A stretch of 64,000 nucleotides of DNA from positions 62,001 to 126,000 of the forward strand of contig DLHO01000016.1 in NCBI GenBank assembly GCA_002483265.1, written 5' to 3'. Shown here piece by piece: positions 7,795-17,136 of this stretch (within the stretch, counting starts at the first letter, position 1; every line of letters starts with the position of its first letter). A program made the translations under genes and the position numbers. Below the pieces are notes generated by a model. It was given only the letters and a program-made list of their open reading frames with translations. It made no database searches and was not told where the DNA came from. Origin of the DNA: Flavobacteriales bacterium UBA7666 (GTDB taxonomy: Bacteria > Bacteroidota > Bacteroidia > Flavobacteriales_D > Crocinitomicaceae).

Positions 7795-9062
7795 AAGTAG
7801 ATGTTCTTTTAGGATTACAATGGGGTGATGAGGGGAAAGGAAAAATTGTAGATGTTCTTACTCCAAAATACGATATTATTGCGCGTTTTCAAGGAGGCCC
7901 AAATGCGGGTCATACATTGGAATTTGAAGGTATAAAACATGTATTGCATACAATTCCTTCCGGAATTTTTCATAGTACTGTATTGAATTTGATCGGAAAT
8001 GGAGTAGTCATTGATCCGGTAGTTTTCCAAAAGGAATTGGAAAAATTGACGCCTTTTAATATCGATGTGAAAAAGCGTCTGGTTGTTTCCAGAAAAGCAC
8101 ATTTGATCTTGCCAACGCATAAATTATTGGATGCAGCTTCAGAAGCTTCCAAAGGAAAAAATAAAATTGGAAGTACCTTGAAAGGAATCGGCCCGACCTA
8201 CATGGATAAAACTGGTAGAAACGGATTACGTGTGGGAGATATTTTCCTTCCTTCTTTCAAAGAGAAATACACCACTTTGGTAGAGAAGCACCTGAATATG
8301 TTGAAGCATTACGAAGGTTTTGAATACAACTTAGCGGAGTTAGAAGGTCCTTGGATGGAGGGAATTGAAATCCTGAAAGGATTAACAGCCGTTGATAGTG
8401 AACAATACTTAAATGATGCAATGAAATCCGGAAAAAAGATCTTGGCTGAAGGAGCTCAAGGGACGATGCTGGATATCGATTTCGGAACTTATCCGTTTGT
8501 AACATCTTCTAATACCGTTACAGCCGGAACATGCACCGGACTTGGGATTGCACCATCAAAAATCGGTGATGTAATCGGAATTTTCAAGGCATATTGCACA
8601 CGAGTTGGTTCTGGCCCTTTTCCTACAGAATTGGAAGATGAAGTGGGTGAAAAAATTCGTCAGGAAGGTAGAGAGTTTGGTTCTACTACAGGTAGACCAC
8701 GTCGTTGTGGATGGATTGACCTTCCCGCAATGAAATATGCTATCATGATTAATGGAGTTACGGAATTGGCAATGATGAAGGCAGATGTATTGGATACATT
8801 TGATACCATTCGCGCTTGTACGAAATACAAAGTAGATGGAGTAGAGCAAGATTACATGCCTTACGATATTGACGGAGTGACGATTGAACCGGTTTATGAA
8901 GATATTCCGGGATGGAATACAGACTTAACAGGATTGTCTTCTTATGCTGATGCTCCTGAAGCATTAAAAAATTATGTGACATATTTGGAACAACATTTGC
9001 AAGTACCCGTAACAACAGTTTCGGTAGGACCGGATAGAAAACAAACTTTGGCAACTAGATAA
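7791..9062 (+). CDS. purA: Adenylosuccinate synthetase
   Basis: Joins IMP and aspartate using GTP to form adenylosuccinate, the first committed step to AMP (EC 6.3.4.4). The 423 residues are typical, with the N-terminal loop QWGDEGKGK, QGGPNAGHT, GPTYMDK, and the C-terminal GTP/IMP-binding blocks STTGRPRRCGW and VSVGPDRKQT. The ATG overlaps the STAS stop codon (ATGA), indicating translational coupling in the fur operon. The next gene starts directly after its stop codon. Confidence 0.98.
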   Translation: MKVDVLLGLQWGDEGKGKIVDVLTPKYDIIARFQGGPNAGHTLEFEGIKHVLHTIPSGIFHSTVLNLIGNGVVIDPVVFQKELEKLTPFNIDVKKRLVVSRKAHLILPTHKLLDAASEASKGKNKIGSTLKGIGPTYMDKTGRNGLRVGDIFLPSFKEKYTTLVEKHLNMLKHYEGFEYNLAELEGPWMEGIEILKGLTAVDSEQYLNDAMKSGKKILAEGAQGTMLDIDFGTYPFVTSSNTVTAGTCTGLGIAPSKIGDVIGIFKAYCTRVGSGPFPTELEDEVGEKIRQEGREFGSTTGRPRRCGWIDLPAMKYAIMINGVTELAMMKADVLDTFDTIRACTKYKVDGVEQDYMPYDIDGVTIEPVYEDIPGWNTDLTGLSSYADAPEALKNYVTYLEQHLQVPVTTVSVGPDRKQTLATR

Positions 9063-10670
9063 TTGAAGTTATTGAACACATATCTTTATCGAATTGCGCT
9101 TTTTTTGAGCGCAATTTTTGTGTGTGCGCAATTTTCTTATGGTCAGGGATCCTGGCTGGAACTATTACCGGGCGCGAAGAAACTTTCTTATGACGAAAAA
9201 AGCGGGAAGCAACGCTTGACTGGTTTCCTGAATTTCAAGTATCAGGGAAATGTAATGTTTTGCGACTCGGCACATTACAAAGAGCGAACAGGTGAAGTCT
9301 GGGCTTATGGAAAAGTACAGATTAACAAAGCAGATACGCTCAATTTGTTTTGCGATTCCATGTATTACAATGGGAAAACGCGCTTGGCAAAATTGTGGGG
9401 ACACGTTCGGATTCGTGATAGAGAATACAAAGTAACGACCGATTCACTGGATTATGATGCAAAGAGTTCGAAGGCGATTTACCGGAATAAAGGACGAATT
9501 GAGAACATCACCACGAATGAAGTTTTGACAAGTGTATACGGGTATTTTTATCCGAATACAGAAGAGGCGTTCTTTAAAGGAAACGTGGTTTATAAGAGCG
9601 ATAATCTCAAATTAACGACCGATACACTGCATTACAATTACCTGGTTCACAAAGTGTTTTTTTATGGGCCAACAGTAGGAACGACGAAAGACTCGAAATT
9701 CTATTGTGATAAAGGTTGGTATCATGTAAACACCGAAGAGGGCTTGTTGACCAATAATGCAAAGATCGAACAAGCACCGCGAATCATTACCGGAGATAGT
9801 TTGTTTTATGCACCAAAAAGAAAATTCGCACAAGGAAGAGGGCATGTTCAAATGTTGGATACAGCCCAGAAAGTTCAGTTCAATGCCGGTTTTTTTACTT
9901 CTGATGGTAATACGCTGACGGATGTCTTAACGGATTATCCATTGATCCGGATTATGAAATCAAAAGACACACTTTTCTTGCGGGCAGATACCTTGGTTCA
10001 TTTGCGCGATACTTTAGAGAAGTCTTTGAGAATTCGAGGAGGAAAAGATGTGCGGATCTTTCAAAATAAAATCCAGGGAGTTTCTGATTCTCTTGATTAC
10101 AAAAAAGCGGATGGAGTAATGGATTTGTGGGGGAATGCCCATTTTTGGAGTTACAATTCGGAATTGATCGGTGATACTATTCGGGTGTTTATTAAGAATG
10201 ATACAGTGATCGAGAAAGCACATTTATTTCCGCACGCTTTTGCAGCCAATGAGTTGGATTCCGGAAAATACTATAATCAACTCGCGGGGAAAGAAATTTG
10301 GTCTTATTTCAAGGATAATGAGCTCGTTCGTTCTGACGTGAATGGTCAGGCAAAAACTATCTTCTATCCGGAGGAAGAAGAAAAAACAGATTCTGCGATA
10401 ATCGTAAAACGTCTTGGATTGAACCGGATTTATTCAACAGATTTGAAGGTTTATATGGATAGCGGAGAAGTTACCGGTATCACATATATCAATCAACCTG
10501 ACGGGAAGTTTTATCCAATTGATAAAATCAATCCGGAAGAACAGTTTTTGAAGGAATTTAAATGGAATCCCATGCTTCGTCCTAGAACCTGGCAAGAATT
10601 GCTAGAACCAAGAAAGGTTCCGAAAGAGGTGGTGGAAGACAAGAAGGAGCCTTCAGGAAGAAATAAATAA
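9063..10670 (+). CDS. OstA/LptA-like exported protein
   Basis: Secreted protein of 535 residues with repeated OstA-like beta-strand units such as GNVMFCDSAHY, GKVQINKADTLNLFCDSMYY, LTTDTLHYN and ITGDSLFY, the pattern of the beta-jellyroll fold of LptA/LptD N-terminal domains (OstA_2, PF13100). Proteins of this kind bind lipopolysaccharide on its way through the periplasm; a role in LPS transport is inferred from the family. The only available start is TTG at 9063, immediately after the purA stop codon, and it gives a good signal peptide (hydrophobic 10-25, cleavage near SYG-Q). The C-terminal 40 residues are charged and low in complexity. Confidence 0.8.
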   Translation: MKLLNTYLYRIALFLSAIFVCAQFSYGQGSWLELLPGAKKLSYDEKSGKQRLTGFLNFKYQGNVMFCDSAHYKERTGEVWAYGKVQINKADTLNLFCDSMYYNGKTRLAKLWGHVRIRDREYKVTTDSLDYDAKSSKAIYRNKGRIENITTNEVLTSVYGYFYPNTEEAFFKGNVVYKSDNLKLTTDTLHYNYLVHKVFFYGPTVGTTKDSKFYCDKGWYHVNTEEGLLTNNAKIEQAPRIITGDSLFYAPKRKFAQGRGHVQMLDTAQKVQFNAGFFTSDGNTLTDVLTDYPLIRIMKSKDTLFLRADTLVHLRDTLEKSLRIRGGKDVRIFQNKIQGVSDSLDYKKADGVMDLWGNAHFWSYNSELIGDTIRVFIKNDTVIEKAHLFPHAFAANELDSGKYYNQLAGKEIWSYFKDNELVRSDVNGQAKTIFYPEEEEKTDSAIIVKRLGLNRIYSTDLKVYMDSGEVTGITYINQPDGKFYPIDKINPEEQFLKEFKWNPMLRPRTWQELLEPRKVPKEVVEDKKEPSGRNK

Positions 10671-10672
10671 TC

Positions 10673-11866
10673 TCAATCTATTTTGGTAAGCTTTCCACTG
10701 GGACTAACCCGATAGTTCACAAACCCATTTTCAGTTTCTTCTACCACTATTTTCTCTTCCGGTTTTACTTCAAAGAAGCGGTATTCGCTCAGTATTCTTC
10801 CGTTTCCATCCATCAAAGCGAAATTGTAATTGCTATCTGCGTTTTCATCATCGGATTTCTTCTGAACCGCATATAGCTGTTCTGTTCCTTCCGAATGAAT
10901 ATGAATGACCTGCTTAAACTCATTTCCACCTACCAATTGCCCGATTGAATTTAAAACACCCATAAATTTTTCTTCCAGAATTTCAGAATCGATCTCCGAA
11001 TCCATGGTTGTTATCAATGAGTCGTATTGAGCAAGTTCTTCTGGTTTTTGTGCAATCTTCAATTGCGGAAGTGTTGAAGTTAATGTGTTGCGAAGGTTTT
11101 CACTTGCTTCGAACACAAATTGACTGTTGCCAACCGAATGAATACTTTTAAAAATGAATGGAAACAGAATTTCTCCGCTCGGGTTGACAACACTTGTTTG
11201 ATTGTAAAAAAAGACCTGAGCATAGCCGTATGCAAAATCATCGGCGGAAGTGAATCGCTCTTTGATTTCAAAATCACCTTTTCGATTGATAAAACCAATT
11301 AATTTGGATTTGCTTGCTGCTGCCAATCCTTCTGAAAACGGACTTGCATAGGCAAGTTTATGATCAATAATGGTGTTGTTCTTTTTGTTGATGAATCCGT
11401 ATTTCCCTCCTAATTTGGTAAGAAACAATCCTTCACTTGGGGCAGCCATTTCATCGTATTCAAATGGAATGATGATGCGTCCAATAGTATCTATCAATCC
11501 GAATTTTTTGTCCGAATTCTGAGACGCAATAATGTATCCGTCATCCAAAGCCAATAAACTGTTGTATTGACACGGGAGGATTTGTTTGAATTGTTTATTG
11601 TAGTAACCTAATGAATAAGAACGTTCGTATCCATTCGATTTGTTGACTTTGAAAACGAATAATCCCAGATTGTTTTCGATGATCTTGGTGTAAACGAAAG
11701 GGACTATTTCCTTTCCTTCTTTAGATTTAATTCCAACTTGACCCGCTGCATTTTTTGCAATGACATTGGTTCCTCCAAACACGGTTTTATCCTCATTTTC
11801 ATCTTCAAATTGAGCGAAGGAAAACAAAGAAAATAAAGAAAAATATGTAATTAGAAAGACTTTCAT
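10673..11866 (-). CDS. Secreted WG-repeat protein
   Basis: A 397-residue protein with a signal peptide (residues 1-18, cleavage near SFA-Q) and several WG/KWG-type repeats of about 35-50 residues, e.g. KKFGLIDTIGRIIIPFEYDE, GKYGFINKKNNTII and KLIGFINRKGDFEI. The repeats resemble the widespread bacterial WG-repeat family, whose function is undefined. It follows the transporter gene with a one-base overlap and was probably co-transcribed with it. Its 3' end faces the OstA-like gene with only 2 nt between the stop codons and no hairpin there. Confidence 0.8.
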   Translation of the reverse strand: MKVFLITYFSLFSLFSFAQFEDENEDKTVFGGTNVIAKNAAGQVGIKSKEGKEIVPFVYTKIIENNLGLFVFKVNKSNGYERSYSLGYYNKQFKQILPCQYNSLLALDDGYIIASQNSDKKFGLIDTIGRIIIPFEYDEMAAPSEGLFLTKLGGKYGFINKKNNTIIDHKLAYASPFSEGLAAASKSKLIGFINRKGDFEIKERFTSADDFAYGYAQVFFYNQTSVVNPSGEILFPFIFKSIHSVGNSQFVFEASENLRNTLTSTLPQLKIAQKPEELAQYDSLITTMDSEIDSEILEEKFMGVLNSIGQLVGGNEFKQVIHIHSEGTEQLYAVQKKSDDENADSNYNFALMDGNGRILSEYRFFEVKPEEKIVVEETENGFVNYRVSPSGKLTKID

Positions 11867-12924
11867 TAATGTTCAATTTCTCCTCTTTCTGAAAGAATAA
11901 TAGCTATTCCGCGTGTAGATTTAAATTTAGAGAAAACAATCACCATGATTACGGTAATAGGAACACTTAGAAACATTCCGGGAAGTCCCCAGATAAATCC
12001 CCAAAAGCCTAAAGAAAGGATGACTACAAGCGGACTTACATTCATGGTGTTTCCCATGATTTTTGGCTCGATAATATTTCCGGCAATAAATTGGATAGAT
12101 CCAACACTTAGCAAAATAATTAGTGATTCACTATATCCTGCGAATTGAATAATGGCAAATAATGCGGGAAGAAATGAACTGATCAATACTCCGAAAAACG
12201 GAATGAAACTGAACATGAAAACCAATAAAGCCCAAAAGAAAGGAGCATTTAATCCTGCTAATGTGAAAATGGAATAGGAGATTGTGGAAGCTATCAGTGC
12301 AATCATGGATTTAATACCTAAATAATTGGTGATTGCCTTTTCAATTCTTCGGATTACGAGAATACGTTCATCGTATGCATCGGCATTTGGGAATAGCGCT
12401 TTTACTTTGTGTTTAAAAGACGATTCTTCCATAATAATAAAGAGCATGTAGATCAAAACAATGATCACGTTTGAAATAATTGTTTGCAAAGAAGCAAGTG
12501 CCGAAGTCATGTATTTATTGATCAGGGCATTGGAGTTAAAACTCTTGGCAATGTCTTCTATCTTATAGGAAGAAAAACTGTCGAATTCCTTTAAAATGGT
12601 AGAGAAGTTTTTTCCGTAAGCATCCGAATATTTGATCAGTTCCTGAATATTTCGTTCGAAAATCATTCCGATTACCCAAACGAGTGAAAAAAGAATCGCC
12701 GTACTGAAAAGTGTTTTCAGCCATTTTGGGAACCATTTATCCTTTAGTCCTAAGATGTAAAAAAGTGAACGAACCTTGCGCATCAAAAGCCATAGAATAA
12801 TTCCAAAGATCAAAGGAATAATCAGGCTTCGACCCAAATAAAGAATCACCACCAGAATGGAAACAATGATCAGCGCATGGCTGGTCGTCTGTACTTTCGC
12901 TATTTTCTGCGGGGAATTTTCCAT
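11866..12924 (-). CDS. AI-2E family (PerM/YtvI-like) transporter
   Basis: Polytopic inner-membrane protein of 352 residues. Hydrophobic segments occur near 17-45, 65-85, about 150-170, and in a cluster from 205 to 335. The segment containing PFFWALLVFMFSFIPFFGVL followed by VIEP-like GNIIEPKIMG is typical of the AI-2E transporter family (PF01594). Members have been linked to autoinducer-2 export, Na+/H+ exchange and other traffic, so the substrate is not predictable. A TAATTTCG box (12933-12940 on the minus strand) directly precedes the start codon. Confidence 0.88.
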   Translation of the reverse strand: MENSPQKIAKVQTTSHALIIVSILVVILYLGRSLIIPLIFGIILWLLMRKVRSLFYILGLKDKWFPKWLKTLFSTAILFSLVWVIGMIFERNIQELIKYSDAYGKNFSTILKEFDSFSSYKIEDIAKSFNSNALINKYMTSALASLQTIISNVIIVLIYMLFIIMEESSFKHKVKALFPNADAYDERILVIRRIEKAITNYLGIKSMIALIASTISYSIFTLAGLNAPFFWALLVFMFSFIPFFGVLISSFLPALFAIIQFAGYSESLIILLSVGSIQFIAGNIIEPKIMGNTMNVSPLVVILSLGFWGFIWGLPGMFLSVPITVIMVIVFSKFKSTRGIAIILSERGEIEH

Positions 12925-12932
12925 ATTTCATT

Positions 12933-12940
12933 CGAAATTA
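12933..12940 (-). promoter_or_regulatory. -7-like box (TAATTTCG) for the transporter/WG operon
   Basis: Seven of eight positions match TAnnTTTG on the minus strand, 8 nt before the ATG at 12924. The same variant TAATTTCG occurs before the helicase gene at 57160-57167. Confidence 0.35.
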
Positions 12941-12987
12941 AGAAAAAGCTAGCTGGAATTTCGTTTTTAGAAAATTATAACAGGAAA

Positions 12988-13030
12988 AACGCCACTTATC
13001 ATCCTGAAATTGCAGGAGACAAATGGCGTT
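12988..13030 (-). terminator. Terminator of the beta-oxidation operon
   Basis: On the minus strand AACGCCATTT pairs with AAGTGGCGTT (10 bp with one G-U) around an inner CCTG/CAGG hairpin, and the 3' arm runs into TTTTT. It lies 18 nt behind the thiolase stop codon. Confidence 0.85.
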
Positions 13031-13048
13031 CTAATTATTTTGAGGAGT

Positions 13049-14227
13049 TTACTTCAGTAATTCAATCACTCCTGCAGCACCTTGTCCGGTTCCAACACAC
13101 ATAGTGACAACTCCGTATTTTTGTTTTCTTCTGCGTAATTCATTGATCATTTGAACCGTTAGTTTTGCTCCGGTACACCCAAGTGGGTGACCCAAAGCAA
13201 TTGCTCCACCGTTTACATTCACGATATCCGGATTCAATCCTACTTCACGAATTACAGCTAAGGATTGCGATGCGAATGCTTCATTCAATTCAAATAAATT
13301 GATGTCGTTCAAGCTCATTCCTGCTTGCTTCAAAGCTTTCGGAATAGCATCTACCGGACCAATTCCCATGATTCTTGGTTCTACCCCAACAACGGCGTAA
13401 CTTACCAAACGAGCAATCGGCTCAATGTTTAATTCTTTCACCATTTTTTCAGACATGACCATGACGAAAGCCGCACCATCTGAAGTTTGAGAAGAATTTC
13501 CTGCTGTCACACTTCCCATTGCATCAAAGACAGGTCGCAATTTAGCCAATCCTTCAATCGTAGAAACACGCGGGCCTTCATCCGTGTCGACGATGAATTT
13601 TTTTGTTTGTCTTTTTTCATTCTCATCCAAAAAGATGTTTTCCACTTCAATAGGAACAATATCTTCTTTGAATCTTCCTTCTGCGATCGCTTTTAAAGCC
13701 TTTTCGTGAGATTTCAGGGAAAAGATATCCTGATCTTCTCTGCTTACATTGAATTGTGTTGCTACAGCTTCTGCAGTCAATCCCATTCCCCAGTACCAAG
13801 TTGGGTTTTCCTTTCCAACTTTTGGGTTCGGAACAATTCTCCATCCACCCATTGCCATAACGGACATGGATTCAACACCTCCGGCAATAATACAATCGGC
13901 CATTCCAGCCTCAATTTTTGCTTGTGCCAATGCAATTGTTTCCAATCCGGATGAACAATAACGGTTGACTGTCATTCCGGGAACTTTGTCGGTTTTCAAT
14001 CCCATCAGGGAAATCAAACGTCCTACATTTAGTCCTTGTTCCGCTTCCGGAGTTGCATTTCCAACGATTACGTCGTCGATACGTGTTTTTTCTACTTGAG
14101 GAACGCTGGCTACCAGGTGTTCAATCACACGAGCTGCCATGTCATCAGGACGGTAGAACCGAAATCCTCCTTTTCCTGCTTTTCCTACTGCTGAGCGGAA
14201 TCCCGCTACGATATATGCTTTACTCAT
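13049..14227 (-). CDS. fadA: Acetyl-CoA acyltransferase (degradative thiolase)
   Basis: Last enzyme of fatty-acid beta-oxidation: thiolytic cleavage of 3-ketoacyl-CoA to acetyl-CoA and a shortened acyl-CoA (EC 2.3.1.16). Length 392 is normal. Catalytic residues are present: Cys91 in VNRYCSSGLE, His347 in GGAIALGHPLGCTG and Cys377 in TMCVGTGQG. It is the last gene of a minus-strand set that starts with a MarR regulator and the HAD/ECH fusion, but a four-helix-bundle gene with flanking repeats separates it from the fusion. A strong terminator follows. Confidence 0.95.
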   Translation of the reverse strand: MSKAYIVAGFRSAVGKAGKGGFRFYRPDDMAARVIEHLVASVPQVEKTRIDDVIVGNATPEAEQGLNVGRLISLMGLKTDKVPGMTVNRYCSSGLETIALAQAKIEAGMADCIIAGGVESMSVMAMGGWRIVPNPKVGKENPTWYWGMGLTAEAVATQFNVSREDQDIFSLKSHEKALKAIAEGRFKEDIVPIEVENIFLDENEKRQTKKFIVDTDEGPRVSTIEGLAKLRPVFDAMGSVTAGNSSQTSDGAAFVMVMSEKMVKELNIEPIARLVSYAVVGVEPRIMGIGPVDAIPKALKQAGMSLNDINLFELNEAFASQSLAVIREVGLNPDIVNVNGGAIALGHPLGCTGAKLTVQMINELRRRKQKYGVVTMCVGTGQGAAGVIELLK

Positions 14228-14239
14228 TTTCTAAGATTT

Positions 14240-14298
14240 GAGACTTAAGACTCAAGACAAAAGACTTTAATATGAGTTTTTGTCTTCGTCTGGTAGTC
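14240..14298. repeat. GAC/GTC inverted-repeat element, copy C
   Basis: Lies between the start of fadA and the stop of the four-helix-bundle gene. AAGACAAAA (14254-14262) pairs with TTTTGTCTT (14278-14286), and outer AGACTTAAGACTC units face GTCTGGTAGTCTT. It is the same family as copies A and B near the window start. Confidence 0.6.
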
Positions 14299-14649
14299 TT
14301 AATTATTAATTTTTTGTTTGAATCCGATTATCATCCGTTGTAAATTCTGACACTTTTCAATGATTAACTCATTGTCAGTTTGAAATAAATCCTGAGCAAT
14401 AATTAACTGCGTTTCCAACTCAAAACTTGAACCTAAGGCAATATCTAAGAAATGTGAAAACTCTTTAGTCGAACTGCGACTACTTCCTTCAGCGATATTA
14501 GATGGGACAGAAATTGCACATCTGGACATTTGGGATTTTAATCCAAAACGTTCATCGATAGGAAATTTAGAAATGACCTCGTAAACATCTTTTACTACAA
14601 TCATTGATTGTATCCAAATTTCGAGTTTTCTAAAATTGTGTTTTGACAT
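14299..14649 (-). CDS. Four-helix-bundle protein (23S rRNA intervening-sequence type)
   Basis: A small helical protein of 116 residues from the IVP/S23 four-helix-bundle family (TIGR02436): FRKLEIWIQSMIVVKDVYEV, LKSQMSRCAISVPSNIAEGSSR and FSHFLDIALGSSFELETQL are its conserved blocks. The family was first found inside intervening sequences of 23S rRNA genes but is very common elsewhere in Bacteroidota chromosomes; its role is not established. ATG 14649 is preferred over TTG 14658. It sits between two beta-oxidation genes and is bordered on both sides by GAC/GTC repeat elements, which suggests insertion as a unit. Confidence 0.9.
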   Translation of the reverse strand: MSKHNFRKLEIWIQSMIVVKDVYEVISKFPIDERFGLKSQMSRCAISVPSNIAEGSSRSSTKEFSHFLDIALGSSFELETQLIIAQDLFQTDNELIIEKCQNLQRMIIGFKQKINN

Positions 14650-14654
14650 GTTTT

Positions 14655-14690
14655 TCAAGTCTTTAGTCTATTGCCTTTGGTCTCTAGTCT
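14655..14690. repeat. GAC/GTC repeat element, copy D (half element)
   Basis: TCAAGTCTTTAGTCT followed by GTCTCTAGTCT units, matching the right half of copies A and B. Its outer end runs into the stop codon of the HAD/ECH fusion gene (TAG on the minus strand at 14689-14691). Confidence 0.55.
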
Positions 14691-17094
14691 AATTACGAAG
14701 TATTTTCCCTGATTTCACTAAACTTTCTAATCGTTCAAGCGTTTTACGCTGTTGGCACAATTCCACGAATGCTTTTCGCTCCAGATCCAATAAATATTGT
14801 TCGGAAACGACTGTGTTTTCACTTAGATCTCCGCCGCACATTACCCAGCCTAATTTCTCAGAAATTACTTGGTCGTGTTCAGACATATAGTGTCCGGATT
14901 TCATTGAATTTGCACCAACGTAAATTATTCCAAGACCTTCCTGACCAAGAACAGTGATGTTTTTTTCTCTTTTCGGAGCAATGTATCCTTTGTTTGCCAG
15001 TTCCAATGCAGCAGCTTTTGCTCTTGTCAATTGATATTCTCTTGAAACGACCACTTCATCTGTTCCGGGACGTAAGTAACCCAGATCAAATGCTTCGTAA
15101 GCAGAAGTGGAAACTTTTGCCTGACCGATCGAAAGAAAGCGTTCACGCAGGCGATTGATTTTAATATCACCCTCTTTCAATTCTTCTGAGAAACGTTTTG
15201 CGAATTCTTTGGAACCGCCTCCACCAGGGATCAATCCGACACCAAATTCAACTAATCCCATGTAAAGCTCCGCATGTGCAACGACTTTATCCGAATGCAT
15301 GGATAGTTCACAGCCACCACCCAAAGCCATATTATGCGGAGCTACAATTACCGGGATATTTGAATATCTGACACGCATCATCGTGTCTTGAAATGCTTTC
15401 ACAGCAAAATTTAATTCATCATAATCTTGTTCAGCTGCCATCATGAAAATCATTCCGACATTTGCTCCTGCAGAGAAGTTACCACCGGTATTGGAGATTA
15501 CCAAACCTTTGTATTCTTTTTCGGCCAGTTCGATTGATTTATTGATTCCTTCAATCACGCCTCCGCCGATGGTATTCATTTTTGTATGAAATTCTAAATT
15601 CAGGATTCCATCGCCCAAATCTACCAATGTAGCATCCGAATTGCCCCAAACTTTGTTGGAGACTCTTAATGCCTGAAGTGAAACCAATTCTTCCGTTCCA
15701 GGAATAACTTCGTAAGATTTACTTTGTTGATTGTAATACAGACGTTTTCCATTTTCGGATTTGTAAAAAGAGGTGAATCCGGCAGCTTCCATTTCACCAA
15801 CCCAAGCCGGTAATTTTTTTCCTGCTTTTTCAACTAATTCTTTTCCTTGTTTGAAACCTAGGATGTCCCATGTTTCGAAAGGGCCTAATTCCCAACCGAA
15901 TCCAGCTTTGATTGCATCGTCGATTTTATATAAATCATTGGAAATTTCAGGAATTCGATTGGTAACGTATGCAAACAAGCCTCCAAATGTTTTGCGGTAA
16001 AATTCACCCGCTTTATCCATTCCTGCAAATAACATTTTGGTGCGCTGCTCCAGATCGTCAATTGCTTTGGTCATTTCCAGAGTAGGGAAGGACACTTTTT
16101 TGCTTGGTTCATATTCCAATGTCTTCAGGTTCAAAGCAAGGAATACTTTTTTGCCATCAGCATCCACTGTTTTCTTAAAGAAACCTTGTTTTGTTTTACT
16201 TCCAAGCCACTTGTTTTCGACCATTTTCTGAACGAAAGCAGGAACTTCAAACAAAGCTTTTTCCTCATCATCGGGACAGTTTTCTTTCAATCCATTTGCC
16301 ACTGCGACAAGCGTGTCTAAACCTACCACGTCACATGTGCGGAAAGTTGCAGATTTAGGTCTTCCCAGAACCGGACCGGTTAATTTATCTACTTCCTCAA
16401 TAGTCAGATCCATTTCCTCCACTGCGTGGAACAAAGCCATAATGCTGTAAACACCAACTCTATTTGCAATGAAAGCAGGAGTGTCTTTACATAAAACGGT
16501 TTTCTTTCCAAGAATTTTGGAACCAAAAGACATGTAAAAATCAATAATTTCAGGTGCAGTTTCCGGTGTTGGAATTACTTCCAATAAAGGCAAGTATCTT
16601 GGAGGATTGAAAAAATGTGTTCCTGCAAAATGTTTTTTGAAATCATCAGATCTTCCATCCAACATGAGATGAATTGGAATTCCGGAAGTATTGGAAGAGA
16701 TCAATGTTCCCGGTTTACGGAATTTTTCCACATTTGCGAATACTTGTTGTTTGATATCCAAGCGTTCGATCACCACTTCAATAATCCAATCCACGTCGGC
16801 AATCTTTGGCATATCATCCTCAAAGTTTCCTGTTTGAATGCGCGAAGCAAAAGACTTTCGATAAATTGGAGATGGATTTGATGTTAAAGCAAATTGCAAA
16901 GCTTCATTTACGATGCGATTTCTTACGGGCTTACTATCAATTGTGAGTCCTTTTGCTTTTTCAGCATCATTGGGTTCTTTTGGAAGGATGTCAAGAAGTA
17001 AAACCTCACATCCAACATTGGCAAAGTGACAAGCAATTCTGGATCCCATAACTCCTGATCCTAAAATTGCCACCTTTTTAATGTGTCTATTCAT
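14689..17094 (-). CDS. fadN: 3-hydroxyacyl-CoA dehydrogenase / enoyl-CoA hydratase fusion (FadN-like)
   Basis: Two-domain beta-oxidation enzyme of 801 residues: hydrates trans-2-enoyl-CoA and oxidises 3-hydroxyacyl-CoA with NAD+. ATG 17094 is chosen because it starts MNRHIKKVAILGSGVMGS directly at the Rossmann fold; an upstream TTG adds nine residues. The dehydrogenase half comes first (GSGVMGS, SNTSGIP, HFFNPPRYLPLLEVI) and the crotonase half second (GGNFSAGANVG, HNMALGGGCELSMHSD, PGGGG). This order matches Bacillus FadN (YusL), not E. coli FadB. It follows the MarR regulator by 42 nt, and the thiolase is downstream behind the four-helix-bundle insertion. Confidence 0.95.
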   Translation of the reverse strand: MNRHIKKVAILGSGVMGSRIACHFANVGCEVLLLDILPKEPNDAEKAKGLTIDSKPVRNRIVNEALQFALTSNPSPIYRKSFASRIQTGNFEDDMPKIADVDWIIEVVIERLDIKQQVFANVEKFRKPGTLISSNTSGIPIHLMLDGRSDDFKKHFAGTHFFNPPRYLPLLEVIPTPETAPEIIDFYMSFGSKILGKKTVLCKDTPAFIANRVGVYSIMALFHAVEEMDLTIEEVDKLTGPVLGRPKSATFRTCDVVGLDTLVAVANGLKENCPDDEEKALFEVPAFVQKMVENKWLGSKTKQGFFKKTVDADGKKVFLALNLKTLEYEPSKKVSFPTLEMTKAIDDLEQRTKMLFAGMDKAGEFYRKTFGGLFAYVTNRIPEISNDLYKIDDAIKAGFGWELGPFETWDILGFKQGKELVEKAGKKLPAWVGEMEAAGFTSFYKSENGKRLYYNQQSKSYEVIPGTEELVSLQALRVSNKVWGNSDATLVDLGDGILNLEFHTKMNTIGGGVIEGINKSIELAEKEYKGLVISNTGGNFSAGANVGMIFMMAAEQDYDELNFAVKAFQDTMMRVRYSNIPVIVAPHNMALGGGCELSMHSDKVVAHAELYMGLVEFGVGLIPGGGGSKEFAKRFSEELKEGDIKINRLRERFLSIGQAKVSTSAYEAFDLGYLRPGTDEVVVSREYQLTRAKAAALELANKGYIAPKREKNITVLGQEGLGIIYVGANSMKSGHYMSEHDQVISEKLGWVMCGGDLSENTVVSEQYLLDLERKAFVELCQQRKTLERLESLVKSGKILRN

Positions 17095-17136
17095 AATTGA
17101 TTTTTTAATTGAATCCACCAAAGCGGATCTGAATTT

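Noticed and set aside
10671..10672. Missing terminator between the convergent OstA-like and WG-repeat genes
   Set aside because: Only 2 nt separate the stop codons and no hairpin is visible, but overlapping 3' ends are common in compact genomes, so this was not raised as a finding.
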